From Bondarzewia mesenterica (lineage: Eukaryota > Basidiomycota > Agaricomycetes > Russulales > Bondarzewiaceae): DNA of 24,658 nt. The notes below the pieces were generated by a model, which did not search any database, was not told the origin of the DNA, and saw only the letters and a program-made list of their open reading frames with translations. Location of the stretch: positions 4,516 through 29,173 of the forward strand of contig SGPL01000419.1 of NCBI GenBank assembly GCA_004802705.1, given 5' to 3'. Position numbers and translations under genes: made by a program. Shown one piece after another: positions 1-8,083 of the stretch (positions are counted from its first letter, which is position 1; each line of letters starts with the position of its first letter).

Positions 1-67
1 ANGCTNNNTTNNTCGTGTTTAGACGAAAGTTTACACTAGTCTAATCGACGACGCCNGATTTNTTGGN

Positions 68-102
68 GATGCTCGCCACCCTAGACCGCGTCTAGGTTAT
101 TT
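68..102 (+). repeat. Dispersed hairpin repeat, copy 1 (diverged)
   Basis: This copy has the layout of the four later copies: GATGCTCGCC, then the core CCTAGAC-CGC-GTCTAGG, then TTATTT. The two 7-nt arms pair perfectly. The middle triplet is CGC rather than AGC. It lies about 2.8 kb from the next copy, so the element is dispersed rather than strictly tandem. Confidence 0.75.
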
Positions 103-362
103 TCATGCGTGTCTCTGCGTAGGTTGTACAGGCCGAGGGTTACCCCGGACGCTTNTGAGATGAGTGCCGCGCACGCNGCTNNGGACTGATGGATGAGGAG
201 TCGCACAGGGGCCATGGCAGATTTGTCATGAAGGGTTCCTAAGCNTTGGATCCTCCTCATTCAGGCGATGGTGATATACTGNGTTAGGAGGTCGCTCCTC
301 CTTAGCTCACGCTCTCACCTCGCCAGGTCCNTAAAGTATTTTATTTGTATCTGCAGGCTCGC

Positions 363-387
363 AGCTCACGCTCTCACCTCACCAGGT
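363..387 (+). repeat. Short direct repeat (partner at 304-328)
   Basis: The segment beginning AGCTCACGCTCTCACCTC is repeated 59 nt downstream with a single difference (CGCC against CACC). It is probably a local duplication within the repeat-rich flank. No gene is attached to it. Confidence 0.6.
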
Positions 388-2881
388 GTAGCTTTGCATT
401 GCTAGATTCGCTGTCACTCACATCTGTCGAATCAAACGGCTCTNCAACCACCGCTGCGGTTAAAACCTGCACGATATTGGCAGCNCAGTCATCACCCAAG
501 GCACAGGGTCAACCATATCGGACTTCATACGCATCCCTGCAGCTGCTAACCTTGACCCCACGCTTACGAGCCCTTTTTCCTCGCCTTCTTTCTAACATGG
601 AGCGCGCATTGTCGNTAGCGTGTGTCGACTTGCTCATTTGTCGAGCTCAATTGCGCTGCTCAACAAGCCTGGAGCTCGCATCTGACTGTGTCCCAACAGT
701 GGGCCGCCATGTTGTGAATCAGCAGCTCGTGTTTAGCGGAGGAGCTCCCGCAGCAGACGCACCTGCTTGCAATTCATTTTGTAGTGCAGCCTCACAGCCG
801 ACACCAGCTATTGCGGACGGTGTATGTGCTGCTCGACATCATTGTCCTCGCGTACATGCTGCATGTACTTTCGAACTTGCGGCCCACACCACTGCCTTCT
901 GACTATGTTGCAGTGCTTGATTTACTGCACACGAGGTCACCACCACGCATTGCGCATAACAGAATCTGCTCTTACTTGTACGGCGAGCGTTGTTGACACC
1001 TCAGGCCAGCAGGTCATGCCGGAGATGAAGAGCACGAGGAGAAGGGCAAGAAAGAGGGAGGCAGCAGCTGGCGGTGGGTTAAGGCAACCCCTGCTGACCG
1101 GCCTCAGCTGAATGAGAGAAGGAGGAGTTTGGCCGCCATGATAGAGGGTCCCGCGAGAGACCCCTTGATGGTTGCAGGACTGTTGAGTTGACGCGCAGTT
1201 GACCTGCTGCACCACCCAGCCGAGCCTCGCATATTCACATAGGATGCGTACCGCCAGCACCACCAGCTCGAGTGTTGTCGACTCGAGCACGACTCACTAG
1301 CCTAGCATCTGCGCCACAGATGTGCTATGCCCAAGTAGGGCACGTAGGGCATAGCATATTCAGCTTGAGCCCAGGGATTAGTCAGCAATTGGGCGGTGCA
1401 AGTCGGTTAAGGATTGGTGCCCGCGCAGGAAACCCAGCAGGTGCGAGTAATGCCATAGCAGCTGTCACCCCTACATGGCCCATTTTTCATGTGTGTCACC
1501 ACGAGCCCTACAAGGTCAAGCGGGAGGCATAGCAGCACACACTGCCGGTCTGAGCCACTTCCGTTCGAGCACGATGTGTAGCAGCCAGCATTGCCAGCTC
1601 GAGCTGTGCTAGCTCAAACATGGCACTTACACATGGTAGCCCAGCACTGCTGGCTTAGCTGAGGCCCACAAGCTCATCCATAATCCGAGCCACGCAGCGG
1701 CGCAACATCGGCAATGGGAGTTGTGAGCCTTACTCCCTACGCTGAACACAACTCGCAAGCAATGCCCGAATGTGAACCACTTGCCTGTTTGATTGTACTT
1801 TATAAAGGCTGGCCGCTTGGAAGGAGGCACAGCCCACGAACGGGCAGCTGGACTGCCCAGATTCGAAGGGTGCACCTTCGAACACAGACTTGGATGGGGA
1901 TGTGCCCATGTTCGACGTGAGAATTCGCGTGCCCAGTCGCGTTCGCCAGACATGAGCAGTATGCATCCCGTCGCTGTCATACATCCTGTACCACGGGCTT
2001 CTGCCCTCAATGAATAGACACGGGCAGGGTCACCCACTGCCTTATACATATGCCACCCTGCCTCCGCTGCCTGCGAAGTCCCACTCGCACTCGCGCTTGC
2101 AATGGCCACCATACATCACCGTACTTGCCGACGACATCGCCGAACAGGGCGCCGCTGCCTGTTCTACCGACATTTGCAAGCGTCAATATCGAGATCAAGT
2201 CGGTGGGCCCGAAATGCATATGCGGCATCAAGCAGTAGTTTGGCCGAGAGGAAGCTAGGGACGTGCTTCCCCAGCATCTTCACCGTGAAGCCTACGAACT
2301 CAGCTAATACTGTCGGTCTGAGTCGGGTATTGATATAATATGCTCCAGCAGTGCACGCAAGGCACAACAGATCTGCTCGAGCCCTGCTCGCTCGAGCATA
2401 ATGCATGCCGCCTTTACTGCCAAACTCCTCACTCCTTTTTCAGTGCGCACTGGGCAAAGGTTTCAGGGAGACGAGCCATGTCGACTGAATCAATGCCTCA
2501 TCACTATGCTCCACTGGCCATGTACCTTCTAGGAGATATACTGCATACCGCTCATCTCGCACATATATTTGATGCGCTGCACGTCATGTTGGAATGCAGA
2601 ACTCGCGATTATCGGTGTCCGACCCCGCCTTCTGCAGTCGATGCAGAAATCTAGTCGTGTGCACTCAAACCATCGCACTCGACATCGGCCACTGCTCTCC
2701 ATAATTCCATATCAGCAGTTCACAAAGGAATACTCAGAATAGGTTCCCGATGAAGGCTTCCTATGCGCAGCATCGAAGCAGCTTCATATCTGAGATGCCA
2801 GCACCAATTGCCTGCACAAGGTGCAGCGGGCATGCTCTTTCAGCTTGCAGAGGCAAGCTCCCTCAGATCCTCCCGAGATAA

Positions 2882-2920
2882 AGCGACGCTCGCTGCCCTA
2901 GACAGCATCTAGGTTGTTTA
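2882..2920 (+). repeat. Dispersed hairpin repeat, copy 2
   Basis: GCGACGCTCGCTGCCCTAG followed by ACAGCATCTAGGTTGTTT. One arm base differs (CATCTAGG instead of CGTCTAGG), so the hairpin has one mismatch. Copies 2, 3 and 4 lie about 80 nt apart. Between them are related spacers containing variants of GCAAAGG, TTGCAT and CAGATGCTT, so a longer ~80-nt unit is tandemly repeated here. Confidence 0.85.
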
Positions 2921-2963
2921 GTCACCTTTCGCAAAGGCATGCCTCCTCAGATGCTTCTGAGGT

Positions 2964-3003
2964 GAGGCGATGCTCGCTGCCCTAGACAGCGTCTAGGTTA
3001 TTT
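2964..3003 (+). repeat. Dispersed hairpin repeat, copy 3
   Basis: GAGGCGATGCTCGCTGCC followed by the perfect core CCTAGACAGCGTCTAGG and TTATTT. The 7-nt arms around AGC are fully complementary. It sits between copies 2 and 4 in the short tandem stretch. Confidence 0.85.
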
Positions 3004-3048
3004 AGTTGCCTTTTGCATGAGCAAAGGTTCCTCGGATGCTTTCAGGAT

Positions 3049-3085
3049 GAGGCGACGCTCGCCACCCTAGACAGCGTCTAGGTTG
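3049..3085 (+). repeat. Dispersed hairpin repeat, copy 4
   Basis: GAGGCGACGCTCGCCACC followed by CCTAGACAGCGTCTAGG and TTGCTT. The core hairpin is intact. This is the last member of the ~80-nt tandem group at 2882-3085. Confidence 0.85.
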
Positions 3086-3393
3086 CTTGCCTTTCAAACA
3101 CTTTTGATACTAATGCGTTGCGTTTTCTTTCTTTTTTTTTCTTTCTTTTTCGCAGACTCAGTATGTATGATTGATCGTACTCGCCTTGTATATCCACCAG
3201 CCACTCACAGCAGCACACCACCACTCACCCTATCAGCTCAAGTGCAATGCATAGGCACATAGCGGCCAGCGCCGCTAGCTTTAGTATTTCTAAGTCCAGC
3301 ATGATATTCACCCGCAAAATATGTGCAGACGTTGCCAGAATGCGGATGTTGCCATCTTTCACATGGGCAAAGCTCTGTCGGACTTTTCTGGGA

Positions 3394-3434
3394 TAAGGCG
3401 ACGCTCGCCGCCCTAGACAGCGTCTAGGTTATTT
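3394..3434 (+). repeat. Dispersed hairpin repeat, copy 5
   Basis: TAAGGCGACGCTCGCCGCC followed by CCTAGACAGCGTCTAGG and TTATTT. The hairpin is intact. It ends about 65 nt before the FYRN gene relic begins, so relic and repeat may belong to one composite or transposed block. Confidence 0.85.
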
Positions 3435-3498
3435 CATTACAATGCTCGCTGCCCCAAGCCATTCCCTTTCCGCAAGCCCCCATCTACCCCCTTTGGCC

Positions 3499-3815
3499 CA
3501 CACTGTCATGTCAAAGATGCACAGCATCCCCACCGTGCCGCGAGATGACAAGGGGCATCCCATGTTGCCGCTGAATGTGAGCATCATGACCGTGGTCCGT
3601 CTAGGCGAGGTCTGTGTGCGGGAGCATTTTCATACAGAGCGCTACATCTTTCCTGTCAGTTACCAAGTGAGGAGGCACTACCCTCGGCGTGCCACCCAGA
3701 AGCCGAGGTAGTATACCATTGCACGATCCTCGATGGCGGGAACGGTCCCAAATTCCAGATTGTGGCCGACAACATAGGCGCCTGGTCCATCGTCTCAGCA
3801 ACGCGCCTCACGCCA
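3499..3815 (+). pseudogene. Relic of an FYRN/FYRC-domain protein gene, frameshifted
   Basis: The translation from about 3508 contains IPTVPRDDKGHPMLPLN, then LGEVCVREHFHTERYIFPV. From memory of the family, these match the start of the FYRN domain in fungal F/Y-rich proteins, which are nuclear chromatin-associated factors. The frame breaks near 3681-3684 (TACCCTCG where TACCCCTCG would keep frame). The next frame then reads HPEAEVVYHCTILDGGNGPK, the second half of FYRN, followed by GAWSIV, which resembles the first FYRC strand. After ~3815 no family similarity is visible and the rest of FYRC is missing. No start codon context, intron or upstream gene body is visible. I infer a captured or duplicated fragment decaying among repeats, not a working gene. 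Domain identification is fairly secure; the mechanism of origin is not. Confidence 0.75.
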
Positions 3816-4581
3816 TCCTTCCGTATCGACTCCTTTGAAGCCCTCAACCCACCTGCCCAAATGTTCTGCATTGGTGGTAGTCAGCAGCCCGTGCACCTCA
3901 ATGCCCCTAGTGAGGAGATGTGCGAAGACGATCGCGGCGTGGCAGGGCGTGCTCACCTTGCGAACACTACAAGCTTGACACAAAACTGCCGTACAGCCAC
4001 TAAGCCTTTCCCTTGCACACCAAGCCATTGGCGCATGCACGTAGCAACTTGAACGTCAATACCGCATTCTACTCATACCAGCTGAAGCATTCCTCATCAT
4101 ATTGCCACCACTGCGCATTGGCCATACACTCATCGTCGTACTAACATATTTGCTCAGCTTTGCACTGCATATCGACCATTCACTCATCGTCATACCGATG
4201 CGTTCACCACTGCTGGACCAGGCTGGCTCTGCCATATCCTCATCCTCGTGTCGACATGTTCGGTCTCGCTAGCCATCGCATCGGCTCACCCAGCATCGTG
4301 AACGAACAGCAGGCACTCCTAGGCACTCCTGCATGAACACGTCATTATTAAGTGAGACGCCTCTCACCGCCGTGACCACCCCATCAAAAATCTTCACCTC
4401 CAACCCACCTCTCCTCACTTCGTGTCCCATCTCTCGTTATGGGTTACAGTTGTGGTCTCCGTGCCTGGCTTGGCTTGCAATATATGCACGTTCTCGGTAG
4501 TGCCCACTCAGGGCACCGTATTTCCCTATCCCTTCTAGTTGTGCATGCCACTCTTGAGGTGCGAAGTTGATTAGAAGCCTC
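3816..4581. other. Intergenic, no gene seen
   Basis: The frame that carries the FYRN relic stays open to 4052, but its sequence after about 3815 looks unlike any family I know and has poor codon use. From 4053 to 4581 only short frames occur. A repeated phrase built on ACTCATCGTCRTAC is present near 4128 and 4181, suggesting old duplicated repeat sequence. Confidence 0.5.
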
Positions 4582-4614
4582 AAATATGCTATAGCGGGGA
4601 AGGGTAATCACAAA

Positions 4615-4640
4615 GTCACGTTTTGTCACGTTGTGTCACA
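4615..4640 (+). repeat. 10-nt tandem repeat GTCACGTTKT
   Basis: GTCACGTTTT, GTCACGTTGT and GTCACA follow one another exactly 10 nt apart, with a fourth TCAC at 4608. It lies between the lone AAATATGCTA copy (4582-4591) and the denser group at 4809-4913. Regularly spaced short motifs of this sort can be protein-binding sites, but nothing here shows function. Confidence 0.6.
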
Positions 4641-4808
4641 GAAAAAAAAAGTCCTCATTCCGCCGCTTTCAACACTTTTTAACACCCGTCGTGCCAAAAA
4701 AAGCTCAGTCATGTGTGAAAAAAGTTAAGAAGATGAAAATGAATCCATGACCAGCATTCACGCAAACCCGACCACCGGGAAAAATTGGACCATGGTCAGA
4801 TGCATCTC

Positions 4809-4913
4809 AAATATGCTAAAAACCGGGAAGAATCAGTCATTTTAGGCCTGAAATATGCTAAAAACTGGGAAGGAAATGGGCCTTTTTGGCCATAAAATAT
4901 GCTATTTTTCGGG
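4809..4913 (+). repeat. ~43-nt tandem repeat with AAATATGCTA
   Basis: AAATATGCTA begins at 4809, 4851 and 4895, spacings of 42 and 44 nt. Each copy is followed by a run of A or T and a CYGGGAAG-like box, and the first two continue into TTTTAGGCC or TTTTTGGCC. A separate copy is at 4582-4591. Copies share order of boxes as well as the core, so this is a real degenerate tandem array. It stops about 10 nt before the TATA-like ATATATAGG at 4920-4928, which makes a promoter-proximal role possible but unproven. Confidence 0.75.
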
Positions 4914-4928
4914 GGAACATATATAGGA

Positions 4929-5401
4929 GCTTCCCGGGGCCTCTGCGAAGCGTCTGTGTGGACGTCCTTATCTACTAAACACTACTGTTTCAGTTGATAT
5001 ACAGGAATCGGCACTAGTCTCGGAGCGACGGGATGGCACTCGTCCTCATCTTCATCGCCCGCGACGCGCCTATCTAACACCTATCCACGCATTTGCCCGT
5101 GACGCCCTGCGTGCACACTCGATGAGCTCGACGACGATGTCAATGGTACGTCTGCTCTACGTCTGCTCTGTTCCCGTGCTACAGAGTCCTATCAGATGAG
5201 CCATCTCCCCAACAAGCAGATGGGACGGCTGCGGCGCCTAGTACTGCGAGCGAAGGTGTAATGATCTCTTGGAGAAGCCGGTGTCTCACTATCCATCTGC
5301 GATTGTTCGAAAGGCACGATCTCGGGGCATGTTGTTAAGCTCGTGGCTTCTGGATGTCCTTCTCTCTCGCTCTCCGGCCCATTGAACCGTTTAGATTTTA
5401 G
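4929..5401. other. Weak coding signal only; no gene assigned
   Basis: A TATA-like ACATATATAGG at 4918-4928 precedes several short frames. One plus-strand candidate reads LDELDDDVN up to a GTACGT donor at 5145 and resumes as SYQMSHLPNKQMGRLRR after a CTACAG acceptor near 5185. The implied intron is only ~40 nt and upstream stops prevent a clean start. I see no recognisable family here. Confidence 0.3.
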
Positions 5402-5880
5402 GTAAACGGGGGCAGACCTGCTCTGCGGCGCTTCGACATCCATCGGAGCGCGGAAGCAGTGACCCTGGCATGCATCCACCCCAGTGCCTCGCTTTGCATT
5501 CAAGTCAACCTTAACTTTTTAACTTTCTGTGTACTTCAGGTATACGAGCATGCGCTCGTATCGGTTCGGTCCAGCTGATTGTGCGAACTGAGACATTTGA
5601 TGACGAACAAAGTGAGTACGGCACCGGCGTAAATCCATGGCGTTCAGTTAGAGGAGATGGAACACAAAACACACCCGCTTTGCCCCAAACTGACAATTGA
5701 GAATCCGTCCTGACAGGTTTTGCTCACCATCTTGTCTGCGAGTTCGACAAGACAGACTTCCCCTTGGGGACAGTTTCCAGCGGTGTTGTAGACAAAGGTG
5801 AGGTGTGCGTGTCAGCAGACCCCGACAATGACAACTCGCAGGTGCCCAAATCGCGTCCAGCATCGCCATTGTATGGCTAA
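5402..5880 (+). CDS. Possible unrecognised gene or gene relic, 3' exons
   Basis: Three segments can be joined in phase. They are 5402-5503, 5540-5611 (GT..A, 72 nt) and 5717-5880, ending in TAA. The clearest splice is 5612-5716, donor GTGAGT and acceptor CCTGACAG, both joining as A|GT. The joined frame reads GSVQLIVRTETFDDEQS, then FAHHLVCEFDKTDFPLGTVS, and continues through a D/N/P-rich tail to PLYG-stop. This looks protein-like, with a mixed hydrophobic, charged and aromatic pattern. I recognise no family, the first intron would be only 36 nt, and no start codon is secure. It could be the tail of a real gene whose 5' part lies in 4930-5400, or a decaying copy. Confidence 0.3.
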
Positions 5881-6927
5881 TCTAATTATATGCCGATGGT
5901 CTGTGCGTCACAACTTTGAATGGTATGAGGCATCACTTGGACATGAATATCGAATATTGAATGGCCGCCTCCATGCCATAGAAAAGTCAGTCCAATTACG
6001 GACCTGAAACTTCGACTCAAATCTTGAGCTTGAATGTCTACAAGTTCTTCCAAACGGTCCCCCGTCGAGCTTTACTCCTCAACTAATGGAACAAGACATC
6101 CTCGTCAGTTCTTTGTGTGAGACAGTAACCCTCTTCCGCTCGTTTCCTATTTCCCTGGCCCGTGGTCCTGTGTGTTCCTAGTATGGGCCTTGTGTTTCGC
6201 GAAGGTTTTTTATTTTGCGTTATTTATCGCTGAGGGAGTAATACCTCCGTAGCTACTCATTTGCACTCAATGGAGGGCAGGCCGGCGCAAGGGTACCGTG
6301 TCCAACGTCCATAGACAGGCCGACAGATTACAGCGCAGGCCAAATTGATACCTCTTTCTGGGGCGGCCTCTCTGATTTCTGACACGACTCGGACCCTGGC
6401 GCTCGAGTCAACGTTTAGATCCGATTTTTCCTGACTCACATAGTTTGATATCGATGCATCCTTCGAATCTCATCACCTCAAAAATCTGCGACGACTTTCC
6501 TTAAGTTACTCATTCATCAGTCGATGGTCGCTCGACCCTCAAAATTTGATAGATTGGTACATATATGCTTAACGATGTTCGAGAGTGTTTTCGCATCGAT
6601 TTTGGATAAAATGACTGCCATCTCGTTATGTCGGACAGAAGAATAGGCCCCGTGATTATCTGTTTCCTCGAGCGGGAGGCCGCCGACGACCTCTCTGTCA
6701 TGACATGACTCAGAAACTTCACGCTGTAAATAGTTTCGGACGACGACGACGACAGTAAGTAATTAGGCTTAGGCTCGACCAAAACCCCTCCTGCACGCGC
6801 GCAGAGGTCCTGGTTTGAGACCAGGTAAAAGTAATGACAATGGCTTGCCTCCATACTCGGAATTTGCACTCATATGGGGCGCGTGACCTGCAGCGTATAC
6901 AACCCCTTGCATTGTAAATTGACCTGC
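5881..6927. other. Intergenic, no supportable gene
   Basis: Open frames of 60-119 codons occur on the minus strand, but none has a motif or consistent splice sites. A short plus-strand frame starting MSTSSSKRSPVELYSS at 6031 ends after 28 codons. A (GAC)n-like trinucleotide run lies near 6739-6752. This stretch probably holds 3' untranslated sequence of the weak plus-strand candidate to its left and of the minus-strand gene to its right. Confidence 0.45.
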
Positions 6928-7920
6928 TCACCTATCCATCACCCGTTTTCGGTTCTGAATTGACCCGCCGCCGTCGTGCGCTGCGACAAGATAGGATAAT
7001 GTGAAAATCGAAGGAATAGAAGGAATTCCATTCAAGGAGAAATCATATGCAAAGGCCTGCAAGACAGGTCATCGGTCCTCGAAGGTTAGGGCGATGGGCT
7101 TCGTACCTGGCGTTGGAGGGGCGCGAAGACAAAACCAAAAACATGGTAGGGACCACGGTGGATTGAACTAGTGCACGAATCAGTTCGACCTGCGGGACTG
7201 CGAGGACCTGGAACAAGGATGCGAGAGATCTGAGAAACAATTGGCGTATAGAATCCTGGATGGGCCAAGGGCTATCAAAAGAACACGTACATTGTAGCTG
7301 GCTTCCAACCTTTGGAAGGAATCGAGCGTTTGGCCTAGTTTCAGGAGAAAGGTATCGCCGTCTAGAGGTCGATGGTCAGTCACAGGGATCATACCGACAC
7401 CTGAAGGCATGCTAAGGCTATCTAAGAAATTCACGAGCCAGCCATAGATGGATTATGCAAGGCGAAGTAGCACTCGAACGAGGACCGGGTCGCGTCAGGT
7501 CGCGTTGCAGGCTCTAAAGTGTGCACCAACCTCGTAACCTTGACGAAGAGCAGATCAAGATGACCTCAGAGCTCTGTTTCCTGTCACGGCAGAGTCGGGC
7601 CATTGCAATACATCTTCAATGGCATGGAATCTGAGAGAAACATGGGAGAGAGCGTGCACAAGCGATCGCAAGGGAAGCCTGCGCGTGAGCAAAAGAACAT
7701 AGAGGGCTTGTTTGCGGAGTAGGATTTGACAGTGATTTGTTGCAAGCGAGGTAATTAGTGGTTGGAGGGTGTGCGATGCGAAGTCTCTTCTCGAAGAGAG
7801 ACCTCTAAGGGTATTGACGTGCGCATTCAACGTTCCAATATGACGGCGGCCTGAACGGCCCGGCGAGTGAGGCCACGTGGCAGTGGCTGAAAGGCGGCGC
7901 TGTAATCGTTGACAGATCAT
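6928..7920 (-). CDS. Unrecognised small multi-exon protein gene
   Basis: I do not recognise this protein. Exons can be chained on the minus strand. Exon 1 is 7612-7920 (103 codons from ATG). Exon 2 is 7474-7538, joining in phase through a 73-nt intron whose acceptor is preceded by CTGCTCTTCG. Exon 3 is 7291-7411, after a 62-nt intron. Exon 3 encodes DHRPLDGDTFLLKLGQTLDS and ends at a strong GTACGT donor. From there two acceptors compete. A 35-nt intron gives DSIRQLFLRSLASLFQVLA and a stop near 7032. A 61-nt intron with a better pyrimidine tract gives ISRILVPGPRSP, a further 52-nt intron, and a stop at 6928. The N terminus is Arg/Ser/His-rich with few acids, compatible with a mitochondrial presequence, but that is weak. 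The gene is divergent from the large gene at 8084 across ~160 bp. Confidence 0.4.
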
Positions 7921-8083
7921 CGGTGTCCCGGCAGTGCTGCTCGACCTCCTATTATTTCGTCTTCGACTCTCTTGACTTCTCGGTGCTGCAGGGGAGGTCC
8001 ATGTATGTCAACAAGGCTCCATCGGTGGACCGAAACTGACTGAACAGGTTTCAGACTGCAGGGAGAATCTCGCACTGCCGTCA
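7921..8083. promoter_or_regulatory. Putative divergent promoter region
   Basis: These 163 bp separate the start of the minus-strand candidate from the first ATG of the large plus-strand gene. No clear TATA box is present. A CTGACTGAACAGGTTTCAG segment at 8036-8054 has branch-site and acceptor character, so the plus-strand mRNA may carry a 5' untranslated intron ending at 8054. Confidence 0.35.

Larger units (their letters stand above)
1..3440. other. Repeat-rich, apparently non-coding left flank
   Basis: No convincing gene is visible. Open frames of up to 185 codons exist, but none shows a recognisable motif, a consistent splice structure, or the frame-specific codon use seen in the genes to the right. 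The stretch carries scattered n bases (all before ~615), copies of a dispersed hairpin repeat, several short perfect inverted repeats and a polypyrimidine run at about 3121-3153. A 24-25 nt direct repeat (start AGCTCACGCTCTCACCTC) occurs at 304-328 and again at 363-387 with one mismatch. The best description is decayed transposon or other intergenic repeat sequence. No transposase or reverse transcriptase motif could be read. Confidence 0.6.

Noticed and set aside
345..902. 185-codon plus-strand open frame with n-containing codons
   Set aside because: No motif, no splice logic and composition like the surrounding repeat sequence. It lies in the ambiguous-base region.
1627..2112. 161-codon minus-strand open frame
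   Set aside because: It overlaps a palindrome-rich stretch with several other open frames on both strands and has no recognisable domain. Stop-poor GC-rich sequence explains it.
1..5000. CRISPR-like or prophage-like array suggested by repeated units
   Set aside because: The genome is clearly eukaryotic. Repeat spacings are irregular, spacers are related rather than unique, and there are no cas genes.
6801..6825. CCTGG-TTTGAGA-CCAGG looks like a tRNA T-arm
   Set aside because: The 5-bp stem and 7-nt loop fit, but there is no matching acceptor stem, D-arm or anticodon arm at the right distances.
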